Assembly (NCBI RefSeq): GCF_019931755.1
Contig: NZ_CP082918.1
Coordinates: 2,956,001-3,020,000 of the forward strand
Length of the DNA stretch: 64,000 bases
Reading direction: 5' to 3'
From: Sutcliffiella horikoshii
GTDB lineage: Bacteria > Bacillota > Bacilli > Bacillales > Bacillaceae_I
Part shown: positions 9,606 through 17,951 of the stretch, piece by piece
Numbering within the stretch: the stretch's first letter is position 1
How the letters are laid out: the number at the start of each line of letters is the position of its first letter
Translations under genes and position numbers: made by a program
The notes under the pieces: model-generated
The model's database searches: none
Seen by the model: the letters and a program-made list of their open reading frames with translations, nothing else
What the model was told of the DNA's origin: nothing

Positions 9606-11069
9606 TTAACTTGAAAGCTCTTTTGGTTCCTCATAGATATCATCTTCCACAATAACCCAGTCTCTTCCGACTGTAATACCGAGATACTTTTCATCATCCG
9701 GATCCTCTATTTCGGCTTGCTGGTATTTTTTAAAGTACCAATATTTTGCGAGAATGTAGTATAATCCTCCACCTACAACAAAACCGACGATGAAAGAGTA
9801 GTTTGCAAGATAGTATGCTGCCGCTCCACCTACAAACCACGAAATAAATCCTGCCAAATTGAATCCTTTTGTATATTTGAACTGACCTTCGTTCTCATAA
9901 AGATCATGAACATTCACACGTCGTTTTCTTAATAGATAGTAATCTGCAAACAATATCCCCACAATGGCAGAAAGGATTCCTCCTACAATCAATAGAACCG
10001 GAATCAATATTCCAAATAAGTTCCACGGTTGAACAACAGAACCGACAATTCCTGCGATGACAACCCCCGCCCAGAACGGAACTTTCGGACCTCCAACATT
10101 GGAAAAAATGGTTGCAGCCGGAATAAGATTTGCCGAAGCATTGGTGGACCACTGAGCAAAAATGATCATTAATAAAAGAACACCTAGAACAATTCCACTG
10201 GCTGCTTCCTGCAATGCGACAACAGGATCATAGTTTGATACGGCAATATAAGAAACACCGCCGATGGCTACCATAAAAGTTTGAGTAATAGGCAAGGCAA
10301 TCACGCTTCCGACAATGCTGGATTTATTCCGTTTCAACCAATTTCGTTCATATTTAGGCGCTTTAATAAAACGTGAGATAGATGGAATATCTGCTGCCAA
10401 CGTCGCCCAGAATCCCATGTTACTGAAAATGACGATCAGGAAAGCTGTTACAGCAGCTCCTCCTGTTACAGGACTTTCAATCCACGACCATACTTCCCGG
10501 CCTTGTTCCAACGCTCTGTCAGAAAGGGTGGTGTACATCCAGGCAGAAATGATGATAATGATTGGTGCTGCAAGATCAGCAAAGCGCTCAACCGCTTTAA
10601 TGCCAAGTGCGGTATTAAGAAGTTGAACAGCAGCAAAAATGAGAAAGCATACAAACCAGTTATCAAAACCTGTTAGTGTAAAAAGGATGGCATTCATAGC
10701 TGTGGCACCGAAGTAGGTATTGATACCAAACCAGAAGGATGCCGCCAAGCCCCGGATAATGGAAGGGATATGTGTCCCTATCGTTCCAAATGGTGCGCGC
10801 ATGTAAACGGGGAAGGAGAGTCCATGTTCGATACCTATATCACCTGTAATGGTCATGAACAATCCGATGGCTACGCTTCCGATGATGGTAGCAACGATTA
10901 CCCAACCTAGCGATAAGCTTTGGACGCCTGCTCCTCCGATTGCAAAGGCAGCGAGTACGACTGCCATTCCGACCCACATGACTGCAAACCCGAGTGTGCC
11001 GATTTTCCGGTTAGCGTGAGAGATCGGTAGCAGGTCTGGCGATTTTAAATAACTTTCATTCTTTTTCAT
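9606..11069 (-). CDS. NCS1-family nucleobase:cation symporter, probable uracil permease
   Basis: 487 residues with about 12 hydrophobic segments. The NCS1 signature region NMGFWATLAADIPSISRFIK is present near the middle, along with GLAASFWFGINTYFGATAMN in the family's substrate-binding helix region. NCS1 proteins bring uracil, allantoin, hydantoins or cytosine across the cytoplasmic membrane with Na+ or H+. Uracil or thymine is inferred from the surrounding genes. ATG at 11069 is preferred over the GTG one codon earlier because GGGGTG is spaced 5 bases from it. It is separated from the dihydropyrimidinase gene by two hairpins. Confidence 0.9.
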   Translation of the reverse strand: MKKNESYLKSPDLLPISHANRKIGTLGFAVMWVGMAVVLAAFAIGGAGVQSLSLGWVIVATIIGSVAIGLFMTITGDIGIEHGLSFPVYMRAPFGTIGTHIPSIIRGLAASFWFGINTYFGATAMNAILFTLTGFDNWFVCFLIFAAVQLLNTALGIKAVERFADLAAPIIIIISAWMYTTLSDRALEQGREVWSWIESPVTGGAAVTAFLIVIFSNMGFWATLAADIPSISRFIKAPKYERNWLKRNKSSIVGSVIALPITQTFMVAIGGVSYIAVSNYDPVVALQEAASGIVLGVLLLMIIFAQWSTNASANLIPAATIFSNVGGPKVPFWAGVVIAGIVGSVVQPWNLFGILIPVLLIVGGILSAIVGILFADYYLLRKRRVNVHDLYENEGQFKYTKGFNLAGFISWFVGGAAAYYLANYSFIVGFVVGGGLYYILAKYWYFKKYQQAEIEDPDDEKYLGITVGRDWVIVEDDIYEEPKELSS

Positions 11070-11109
11070 CACAACACCCCATTATAAAAATTTATGATAT
11101 CTATCAACT

Positions 11110-11141
11110 TTTGCAGATCTCCGTTCCGGGTGATCTGCAAA
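11110..11141. repeat. Perfect inverted repeat upstream of the permease gene
   Basis: TTTGCAGATC and GATCTGCAAA, 10 bp each, separated by 12 nt. No T-run follows on either strand, so it looks more like an operator or RNA processing hairpin than a terminator. It lies 41 bp upstream of the permease start codon. Confidence 0.65.
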
Positions 11142-11169
11142 GGAATATCGCTTTTTCTGATATAACAAA

Positions 11170-11202
11170 TGCTTGACCTAGTGTGATTGTGTAGGTCAAG
11201 CA
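11170..11202 (-). terminator. Hairpin after dihydropyrimidinase gene, possible weak terminator
   Basis: Perfect 11-bp stem TGCTTGACCTA/TAGGTCAAGCA with an 11-nt loop, followed on the minus strand by TTTGTTATAT. The T-tract is poor, so partial termination or transcript stabilisation between hydA and the permease gene is likely. Confidence 0.6.
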
Positions 11203-11241
11203 TACGGAGGTTGGTTGAATAGAATTGTTAGGTTAGTTGGG

Positions 11242-12666
11242 TTAGATAGACAAGGTCTCGTTCTGTTTTAGTTGGGATGTTGCTCCATATTTGTTGCGTT
11301 TGATATATTGCCCGCTTCCTGCTTTACCGACAAATTGCTTATCACGAACGACAAAGTCACCTCGCACCAAGACAGAAACTGGTTCACCGGTTATTTTCAT
11401 TCCTTCAAATGCATTATAATCAACGGCCATATGGTGGGTCGAAGCGGATATCACCCTTTCATGGTTCGGGTCAAAAATGACGATATCTGCATCGGCTCCA
11501 ACAGAAATGGTTCCTTTTTTCGGAAACATACCAAAAAGTTTTGCGACACGTGTAGATACGATGTCGACGAACTGATTGATGGATATTCTTCCTTTTTTCA
11601 CCCCTTCTGAAAACAAAATGCTGACTCTGTCTTCGATCATCGGTCCTCCATTTGGTATTTTAGTAAAGTCACCTTTGCCCAACGTTTTTTGGCCTTCAAA
11701 GTCAAACGAGCATTGATCAGAGCCAAGCGTCTGAAGCTGACCGCTTTTTAAGGCATTCCATAAAACATCTTGATGCCATTTATCACGCAATGGCGGAGAC
11801 CAGACATATTTGGCGCCTTCAAAGTTCGGTTTTTCTAAATAGCTTTTATCAAGAGCCAGATATTGCGGACAGGTCTCTCCCCAAATTTCCACTCCTTTGT
11901 TTCTTGCTTCGGCAATCTTTTCTACCGCTTCTGCACAAGATACATGAACCACATAAAGCTGAGAATCTGCAAGCGAAGTAAGTTGGGCTGCCCTTCCAGT
12001 CGCTTCCCCTTCCACCTCAGGAGGCCTTGTTAAAGCATGGTAAATTGGGTCGGTATTTCCGTTTTCCAACGCTTCTTTTGTTAAGTAATCAATAACATCT
12101 CCATTTTCTGCGTGAACCATAACAAGAGCACCAAGGTCCTTCGCTGCCTTTAGAGTACGGAAAAGGGTGGCATCATCTGCCTGAAACACATTTTTATAGG
12201 CCATAAATACTTTAAAAGATGTGATTCCTTCTTTTTCGATTACTTGTGGAAGCTCCTTCATGACGGTTTCATTCATTTCACCAATCATCAAATGAAAGCT
12301 ATAGTCAATAACCGCTTTATCCTTTGACTTGTCATGCCAAGTTTTAATCGCATCTTGAAGCGGTCGGCCCTTTTCTGTCAGACAGAAATCAATGATGGAT
12401 GTCGTTCCTCCAAAAGCTGCCGCCATTGTTCCACTTTCAAAATCATCCTTTGTTACAGTGCCACCGAATGGCATATCCAAATGAGTATGTGGATCAATCG
12501 CACCAGGGAAGATATAACAGCCTTTTGCATCTATCACTTCCGCATCAGCTGATGAAAGGTTGAGGCCGATAGAAGAGATTGTTTCCCCTTCGATCAAAAT
12601 GTCTGCTTCATACTGGTCGCTTGCTGTCACAATAATACCGTTCTTTATTAGTTTTTTTGCTGCCAT
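11242..12666 (-). CDS. hydA: Dihydropyrimidinase
   Basis: 474-residue cyclic amidohydrolase that opens 5,6-dihydrouracil or dihydrothymine to N-carbamoyl-beta-amino acids. All metal ligands are visible: H60 and H62 in DPHTHLD, the lysine to be carboxylated K152 in FKVFMAYK, H185 (VHAENGD), H241 (VHVSCAEA) and D317 (GSDQCSFDF). ATG at 12666 is preferred to the one at 12675 because GGGGG lies 10 bases upstream of the former but only 1-2 bases from the latter. It follows preA by 15 bp. D-hydantoinase activity is common in this family, but the operon points to pyrimidine catabolism. Confidence 0.94.
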   Translation of the reverse strand: MAAKKLIKNGIIVTASDQYEADILIEGETISSIGLNLSSADAEVIDAKGCYIFPGAIDPHTHLDMPFGGTVTKDDFESGTMAAAFGGTTSIIDFCLTEKGRPLQDAIKTWHDKSKDKAVIDYSFHLMIGEMNETVMKELPQVIEKEGITSFKVFMAYKNVFQADDATLFRTLKAAKDLGALVMVHAENGDVIDYLTKEALENGNTDPIYHALTRPPEVEGEATGRAAQLTSLADSQLYVVHVSCAEAVEKIAEARNKGVEIWGETCPQYLALDKSYLEKPNFEGAKYVWSPPLRDKWHQDVLWNALKSGQLQTLGSDQCSFDFEGQKTLGKGDFTKIPNGGPMIEDRVSILFSEGVKKGRISINQFVDIVSTRVAKLFGMFPKKGTISVGADADIVIFDPNHERVISASTHHMAVDYNAFEGMKITGEPVSVLVRGDFVVRDKQFVGKAGSGQYIKRNKYGATSQLKQNETLSI

Positions 12667-12681
12667 TTGTTCCATTCCCCC

Positions 12682-13968
12682 TTATTTAACCGTATCCACT
12701 TCGAATTGTTTCAATAAACCAAGAGCAGACTGCCTGTCATTCCATGTCATAGGCGGTTGTTCATGGGGCAGCTCCACCATGGTGATCGCGTCGTCCACTG
12801 GGCAGACAATAGAACAAAGATTACAACCAACACAATCTTCTTCTCTTACCTGCAAATAGGATTTCCCTGAGGAATCCTTCAGCATATCAATACACTGATG
12901 GGAAGTGTCCTCACAGGCGATATGGCATTTATTGCAGTTAATACAGGTATCCTGATTGATTCTTGCTACAATTTTGTAGTTCAAATCGAGGTTGCCCCAG
13001 TCGGAATATTTAGGTACAGATTTTCCTACAAGGTCCATCACCTTGGCAATCCCTTTCTCATCTAGGTAATTGTTCAAACCATCCAACATGTCTTCCACAA
13101 TTCGAAACCCATGATGCATAGCTGCCGTACAAATTTGAACACCTGTTGCCCCCATCAGCATGAACTCTACGGCATTTTGCCAATTAGAGACGCCGCCCAT
13201 ACCGGAAATAGGTACATTTATTCTAGGGTTTCTTGCACATTCTCCCACCATATTGAGGGCTATCGGCTTTACAGCAGGTCCGCAATATCCGCCATGGGCA
13301 CCTTTACCTCCTACATGTGGTATCGTGTTCCAACTGTCAATATCCACACCAGCGAGGCTGTTAATCGTATTGATCATACTGACAGCATCAGCTCCTCCTC
13401 TGACTGCTGCCTCTGCCGTCACAGTGATGTCTGTTATATTTGGTGTCAATTTAACAATGACAGGTGTAGTTGCCGCTTCTTTCGCCCAATACGTTTGCTT
13501 TTCCACAAGTTCCGGAACCTGGCCAGATGCAGAACCCATTCCCCTTTCAGCCATTCCATGAGGACAGCCGAAGTTCAACTCAAGTCCATCCACACCTACC
13601 GCTTCCACCTTTTTCACTATTTCATGCCATTTTTCTTGTTTGGGTTCTACCATTAAAGAGGCAATGACCGCCCGATCTGGAAACTTCTTTTTTGTTTCTT
13701 CAATTTCTCTTAAGTTTATTTCCAAAGGTCTGTCGGTTATAAGCTCAATATTGTTGAAGCCTGCTACTCGCTGTCCATTAAAACTGACTGCCGCAAACCG
13801 AGAAGACACATTAATAATGGGATCTCCAAGAGTTTTCCATACAGCGCCTCCCCACCCTGCTTCAAAAGCACGCTGTACTTGATATCCAGAATTAGTAGGC
13901 GGTGCTGAAGCAAGCCAGAATGGATTCGGTGCTTTAATACCTGCCAAATTTATTGATAGATCTGCCAA
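12682..13968 (-). CDS. preA: Dihydropyrimidine dehydrogenase (NAD+), catalytic subunit PreA
   Basis: 428 residues. The N-terminal FMN-binding TIM barrel resembles dihydroorotate dehydrogenase; it is followed by two [4Fe-4S] motifs, CINCNKCHIAC (about residue 340) and CVGCNLCSIVC (about 375). With PreT it interconverts uracil/thymine and dihydropyrimidines. The active-site Cys region of the family is in NFGCPHGMAERGMGSASGQ, near residue 130-150. It lies 24 bp after preT and 15 bp before hydA, in one operon. Confidence 0.94.
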   Translation of the reverse strand: MADLSINLAGIKAPNPFWLASAPPTNSGYQVQRAFEAGWGGAVWKTLGDPIINVSSRFAAVSFNGQRVAGFNNIELITDRPLEINLREIEETKKKFPDRAVIASLMVEPKQEKWHEIVKKVEAVGVDGLELNFGCPHGMAERGMGSASGQVPELVEKQTYWAKEAATTPVIVKLTPNITDITVTAEAAVRGGADAVSMINTINSLAGVDIDSWNTIPHVGGKGAHGGYCGPAVKPIALNMVGECARNPRINVPISGMGGVSNWQNAVEFMLMGATGVQICTAAMHHGFRIVEDMLDGLNNYLDEKGIAKVMDLVGKSVPKYSDWGNLDLNYKIVARINQDTCINCNKCHIACEDTSHQCIDMLKDSSGKSYLQVREEDCVGCNLCSIVCPVDDAITMVELPHEQPPMTWNDRQSALGLLKQFEVDTVK

Positions 13969-13992
13969 ATGCTTTCCCCCTCACTCTAAGTT

Positions 13993-15363
13993 TTAAGCTG
14001 TCTCCACCTTGTTCTTTACGAGTTTTTCGTACAGAGCATATGCGGTAAGTTTTCCTTGTTCCGCAGCAGTCACCACCATTGCCTCTCCTTGCCCCTTACC
14101 AAACACAACATCACCACAGGCAAATACTTTTTCATTGGAGGTTTGATGTGTATGCTTATCTATTTTCACTACTCCATCGTCGTGAATAAGACCGAATTGT
14201 TCAATAAGGTTGGTATATCTCGTCTGACCGATTGCCTTGATTACAACGTCTACTTGTAATGTGTGTTCGGAACCTTCCACTTTAACAGGTCTCCTTCTAC
14301 CATCAGCACCAGGGGCTCCAAGCTCCATCTTTATGCATTCAATAGCCGCTACTTCGCCTCTTTCATTGCCGATAATTTTACTTGGCGCTGTAAGCCAGCG
14401 GAACTCTACACCGTCCTGCTTTGCAAACTCATATTCAAAGTCATAAGCCGTCATCTCTTCTTGCGTTCTGCGATAGAGAATCTTTACATTTTCAGCGCCG
14501 AGCCGGACGGAACAGGTTGCGCCATCGATGGCAGTATTCCCAGCACCAATGACCACGACATTTTTGCCTTTAAATTTATCTGTAATGCTGTTCGTTTTTG
14601 TTTCTTTTACAAAATCAATGGCGTCATATACTCCATTCAGATCTTCTCCATCAATTCCAAGCATCGGAACACTAGCCATTCCAATTGCTAAAATAACCCC
14701 ATCATATTGAGTCAGAATATCATCTACGGAAATGTCAACTCCCACTCGTGTATTTGTTCGTATCTCCACATCCAAGCTTTTAACCTGCTCCACTTCCCAA
14801 AAAGAAACACTTTTAGGTAGGCGGAAGGAGACAATGCCATACGTATTAAGACCGCCTGCTTCTTGCTCTGCTTCAAAAATAGTGACTTGAAATCCAAGTA
14901 AAGCCAATTCACGAGCTGCAGAAAGCCCTGCTGGCCCCCCGCCGACAATCGCTACCTTTTTACCGTTGGATTTCCCTTTTTGGAAGAGAACCTGCTCGTT
15001 TCTGATGGCCCAATCTGTTGCATACCGTTGAAGATCGCCTATGACAATCGGTTTTGTATGATGATTAAGTACGCACGCCCCTTCACACAACTCTTCCGTC
15101 GGGCATACCCTCGAACAGCTTGCTCCGACAGGGTTGGCACTCATGATCGTTTTGGCTGAACCTTTTAAGTTACCAGAAGCAATTTTTTTGATGAAAGAAG
15201 GAATATCAATACTAGTAGGGCACGCTACAATACAAGGTGCGTCGTAGCAATATAGACAGCGATTAGCCTCCTCCAATGCTTCCCGATCTGTTAAACCAGG
15301 TTTTGCTTCCATAAAATTCACAACTAAATTTTCTAAATCGATTCGTTTCATTGCCCCTTTCAC
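13993..15363 (-). CDS. preT: Dihydropyrimidine dehydrogenase (NAD+), electron-transfer subunit PreT
   Basis: 456 residues, similar to the N-terminal half of mammalian DPD and to the glutamate synthase small chain. Cysteine-rich Fe-S motifs CLYCYDAPCIVACPT and SCSRVCPTEELCEGAC occupy the first 110 residues, followed by the FAD-binding GGGPAGLSAARELA and the NAD(P)-binding VVIGAGNTAIDGA. The GTG at 15363 is chosen because GGGGAG lies 8 bases upstream; ATG at 15351 has a ribosome binding site too close. It passes electrons between NAD(H) and PreA in the cytoplasm. Confidence 0.93.
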   Translation of the reverse strand: MKGAMKRIDLENLVVNFMEAKPGLTDREALEEANRCLYCYDAPCIVACPTSIDIPSFIKKIASGNLKGSAKTIMSANPVGASCSRVCPTEELCEGACVLNHHTKPIVIGDLQRYATDWAIRNEQVLFQKGKSNGKKVAIVGGGPAGLSAARELALLGFQVTIFEAEQEAGGLNTYGIVSFRLPKSVSFWEVEQVKSLDVEIRTNTRVGVDISVDDILTQYDGVILAIGMASVPMLGIDGEDLNGVYDAIDFVKETKTNSITDKFKGKNVVVIGAGNTAIDGATCSVRLGAENVKILYRRTQEEMTAYDFEYEFAKQDGVEFRWLTAPSKIIGNERGEVAAIECIKMELGAPGADGRRRPVKVEGSEHTLQVDVVIKAIGQTRYTNLIEQFGLIHDDGVVKIDKHTHQTSNEKVFACGDVVFGKGQGEAMVVTAAEQGKLTAYALYEKLVKNKVETA

Positions 15364-15482
15364 ATACCCACTCCCCTTTATCCATTCTCGCAAGAAAAAA
15401 AGGTAACTCATATCGACGGATGTGCCCAATATTAAATACTGGAATCAGGTTCACAAACTGCGAATGAATTACCTCTTGTCCT

Positions 15483-16373
15483 TTACGGCAAAAGTGCGGT
15501 CATTTCTTCATATGTCTCCGGTCTTCTGTCACGGTAAAACTGCCACACATCTCTCACTTCACGAATTAATTTTTTGTTCATTTCACCAATGATTACTTCA
15601 TCTTGATCTCTGCTACCTATGGAAACAAAGGACCCTCTTGGATCAACCAGATAGGACTGTCCATAAAACTCGCCCATTTTCCATGGACCTTCCACCCCGA
15701 CCCTGTTGATGGCACCAACATAATAGCCATTTGCCACTGCATGTGCAGGTTGCTCCAGTTTCCATAAGTATTCCGAGAGACCGGCCACTGTAGCGGAAGG
15801 GTTAAAGACGATTTCAGCACCTTTTAAACCAAGCAGTCTTGCACCCTCAGGAAAATGTCTGTCATAGCATATGTACACGCCGACTTTTGCATATGCTGTA
15901 TCAAAAATTGGATAACCAAGGTTGCCCGGTTTGAAATAAAATTTTTCCCAGAAGCCGTGGCCTTGGTCTCCTACCCCAACTTGAGGAATATGTTGTTTAC
16001 GGTACTTGCCGAGATACTTGCCATCCGCATCAATCACTGCTGCGGTGTTGTAATACGTGGCAATGCCCTCTCTCTCATAAATGGGAAGGACAATAACTAC
16101 ACCAAGTTCCTTAGCAAGGTCTTGGAACAGTTTTGTTGTCGGACCATTCGGGATTTCCTCGGCAGCCTCGTACCACTTGGCATTCTGTTCACTGCAAAAG
16201 TATGGCCCATAAAAGATTTCCTGAAGACAAATAATCTGTGCGCCTTTTGCCTTCGCTTCCCTAACAAGATTGATATGCTTTTCAATGGCCGCCTTTTTAT
16301 GGACCTCCACGGCCTCCGAACCATCCACATCATTGGATGCCTGAATTAAACCTATCATCACTTTGTCGGACAT
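15483..16373 (-). CDS. N-carbamoyl-beta-alanine amidohydrolase (beta-ureidopropionase), nitrilase family
   Basis: 296 residues of the carbon-nitrogen hydrolase superfamily, with catalytic triad E52 (LQEIFYGPYF), K126 (YRKQHIP) and C169 (YICYDRHFPEGARLL). The sequence is of the PYD3/beta-ureidopropionase and N-carbamoylputrescine amidase type. Next to dihydropyrimidinase the expected reaction is N-carbamoyl-beta-alanine to beta-alanine, CO2 and NH3. N-carbamoylputrescine amidase is the main alternative, but no agmatine genes are present. ATG at 16373 follows AAAGGAGG. It is the first gene of the operon with preT, preA and hydA. Confidence 0.9.
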   Translation of the reverse strand: MSDKVMIGLIQASNDVDGSEAVEVHKKAAIEKHINLVREAKAKGAQIICLQEIFYGPYFCSEQNAKWYEAAEEIPNGPTTKLFQDLAKELGVVIVLPIYEREGIATYYNTAAVIDADGKYLGKYRKQHIPQVGVGDQGHGFWEKFYFKPGNLGYPIFDTAYAKVGVYICYDRHFPEGARLLGLKGAEIVFNPSATVAGLSEYLWKLEQPAHAVANGYYVGAINRVGVEGPWKMGEFYGQSYLVDPRGSFVSIGSRDQDEVIIGEMNKKLIREVRDVWQFYRDRRPETYEEMTALLP

Positions 16374-16503
16374 ATAAGAACCTCCTTTTGATGATTGCAT
16401 GCGAAAAATAAATTATTAGAATAATTAGAACTTTATGTATATTCTACTGTCTTTAGGCTTGTATTTCACTATACATAATGTCAAATCATACAGGGCAAAG
16501 ACT

Positions 16504-16520
16504 GTCCAAAATGTAAAACG
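16504..16520 (-). promoter_or_regulatory. Candidate regulator site upstream of the amidase-preT-preA-hydA operon
   Basis: Contains TTTTACATTTTG on the minus strand (16507-16518), identical to 7187-7198 upstream of mmsA. A possible promoter follows closer to the gene (TTGACA at 16478-16483 on the minus strand with poor -10 matches), so activation by a bound regulator is plausible. The stretch 16374-16530 otherwise shows only AT-rich DNA. Confidence 0.4.
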
Positions 16521-16530
16521 ACAGTATCCT

Positions 16531-16856
16531 AGTTGATTGTAGTGGAAGGCGCGCAGACGCCCGCGGGAGGAAGGAAAGCCAATGAAAACGGAACTATCAT
16601 GTGTTTAGTGATTTCTAGCTGTTGATTGGAGCAAAAGGCGAAGACTCCTGAGGGAGATAGCGCTTGGTGGAGACCCCACAGGCGTAGCCGAGGAGGCTCC
16701 AGCAGCGCCCCTAGGAAAGCGAAGCCATTTGCGGAAATCAACAGCGGTGTTTAAACAACATTTTAAATCAATGGTATTTTCGTTGGGCTTTTAACGAAGT
16801 GAGGAGGTTCACGGACCGCCCGCAGGCAAGCGAAGCGCCTGGAACGGAAATCAACT
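16531..16856. repeat. Outer, interrupted palindromic repeat
   Basis: Outer inverted ends AGTTGATT (16531-16538) and AATCAACT (16849-16856). The flanks carry repeat-like halves (GGCGCGCAGACGCCCGCGGG at one end, GACCGCCCGCAGGCAAGCG at the other). Copy 3 lies inside at 16618-16745, so this looks like one element inserted into a related one. It fills the gap between the pyrimidine island and yrzQ; I see no gene here. Confidence 0.6.
16618..16745. repeat. Palindromic repeat copy 3 (subfamily B, inverted)
   Basis: 128 bp with perfect 10-bp terminal inverted repeats GCTGTTGATT/AATCAACAGC and the reverse complement of the shared core (GCCGAGGAGGCTC). Orientation is opposite to all other copies in the window. 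Confidence 0.85.
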
Positions 16857-16867
16857 GTTTAAACGTA

Positions 16868-16898
16868 AAAAACCCCGCTCCTGTAAAAGGAACGGGCT
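16868..16898 (-). terminator. Terminator of yrzQ
   Basis: Minus-strand stem CCCGTTCC...GGAGCGGG followed by a run of T, directly after the yrzQ stop codon. Confidence 0.8.
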
Positions 16899-16903
16899 TC
16901 ACA

Positions 16904-17059
16904 TTAAGAAAACAATTTCTTTGCTTGCTTTCTCATTTTCTTCATATTGCGTTTGGAAGTCATATCTCCCAAAAAGTTTTGCACATCATTATTTCGGCTA
17001 AGTCGAGTGGCAGCGGCTCCAAGGCCAATCATTAACAAGGATGTCATAGCTCTGTTCAT
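16904..17059 (-). CDS. yrzQ: YrzQ-type DUF3918 small protein
   Basis: 51 residues beginning MNRAMTSLLMIGLGAAATRL, followed by a basic C-terminus (KRNMKKMRKQAKKLF). The short hydrophobic N-terminal segment and basic tail fit the DUF3918/YrzQ family of Bacillus; function unknown. ATG at 17059 has GGGAG upstream. It lies 23 bp after yrzR and ends the yrrD-yrzR-yrzQ group. Confidence 0.8.
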   Translation of the reverse strand: MNRAMTSLLMIGLGAAATRLSRNNDVQNFLGDMTSKRNMKKMRKQAKKLFS

Positions 17060-17081
17060 GCGACTCACTCCCAAGTTTTAG

Positions 17082-17276
17082 TTACATACTAATTTGTCGA
17101 TCGTCTTCATGAAACAAATCATCCAAAGAACTCAACGTCCCATCCTCTTCCACCTGATGAGTATGGACCATCCCTTTGGATACGGAAAGCTCAATAAAAC
17201 AACCCCAACAATAATACTGATTCACACCGATTTTACCGATATCTTTACTTTTGCAATTAGGACAACAAAGGACCAT
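17082..17276 (-). CDS. yrzR: YrzR-type zinc-ribbon protein
   Basis: About 64 residues with CCPNCKSKDIG and YYCWGC, a four-cysteine zinc-ribbon arrangement, then an acidic tail. The function is unknown. The start is ATG at 17276 or 17279; GAGGTG is spaced better for 17276. It is 6-16 bp from its neighbours, so cotranscribed with yrrD and yrzQ as in B. subtilis. Confidence 0.75.
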   Translation of the reverse strand: MVLCCPNCKSKDIGKIGVNQYYCWGCFIELSVSKGMVHTHQVEEDGTLSSLDDLFHEDDRQISM

Positions 17277-17291
17277 CATTGACACCTCGCG

Positions 17292-17765
17292 TTAGGATAG
17301 TACAGAAACGACGACGGTATCTTTTCCGATGACAAGATCTGAAGGATTCTTTACAATTTTCTTTCCTTCTGACAAATCTGCGAAAAAACCGTCCGTTACC
17401 TCATATCCTACGATTGTGCCCGTTTCCTCTTCGAAATATACATCATCCAACAGCCCGAGCTTATCTCCTTCTCCCGTTATAAAAGACTTTCCTTTTATAC
17501 CATGAAAGTGGTGATAATACACTTGTCCGTCCTTTTTGGCAATGGGTGTAAGAGCGTGTTCTCCCACCATGATTCCTTCCTCGCCAAAAGAATGAATGTA
17601 TTCAAAGGGTAGAAACTTGGCTCGATGGAACAGGCCTTTTCCATCGATGATCAGTCCTTTGATATGCCCTGGTTCTTCAATGCAAAGATCTTTTACCCGG
17701 CCAATCTTATTCCCTGATGCCATATCGTAAATTAGCATCCCAATCACTCGAGAAAATGTTCTCAA
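17292..17765 (-). CDS. yrrD: PRC-barrel domain protein YrrD
   Basis: 157 residues with two PRC-barrel-like segments (SRVIGMLIYDMASGNKIGRV near the start and DKLGLLDDVYFEEETGTIVG near residue 110). These are the repeated small beta-barrels of the YrrD family, of unclear role. TTG at 17765 is set by AGAGGTG five bases upstream; the GTG at 17774 would place the Shine-Dalgarno on the start codon. Confidence 0.83.
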   Translation of the reverse strand: MRTFSRVIGMLIYDMASGNKIGRVKDLCIEEPGHIKGLIIDGKGLFHRAKFLPFEYIHSFGEEGIMVGEHALTPIAKKDGQVYYHHFHGIKGKSFITGEGDKLGLLDDVYFEEETGTIVGYEVTDGFFADLSEGKKIVKNPSDLVIGKDTVVVSVLS

Positions 17766-17951
17766 AGAATCCACCTCTTTTCGAACATTACTAGCTTTTG
17801 TCTGATTGGTTCACCTGATACCGCGAAAGGTTTTCCATTTTAAAATAGGTGTTTAAATTCAAAAACAGGCCAATTTACTCCACCTTTGACCAAGCAGTAT
17901 TTCGCAAGTCGAATAGTATGTATAGAATTCAATGGAAGGAGGTGAAAATAT

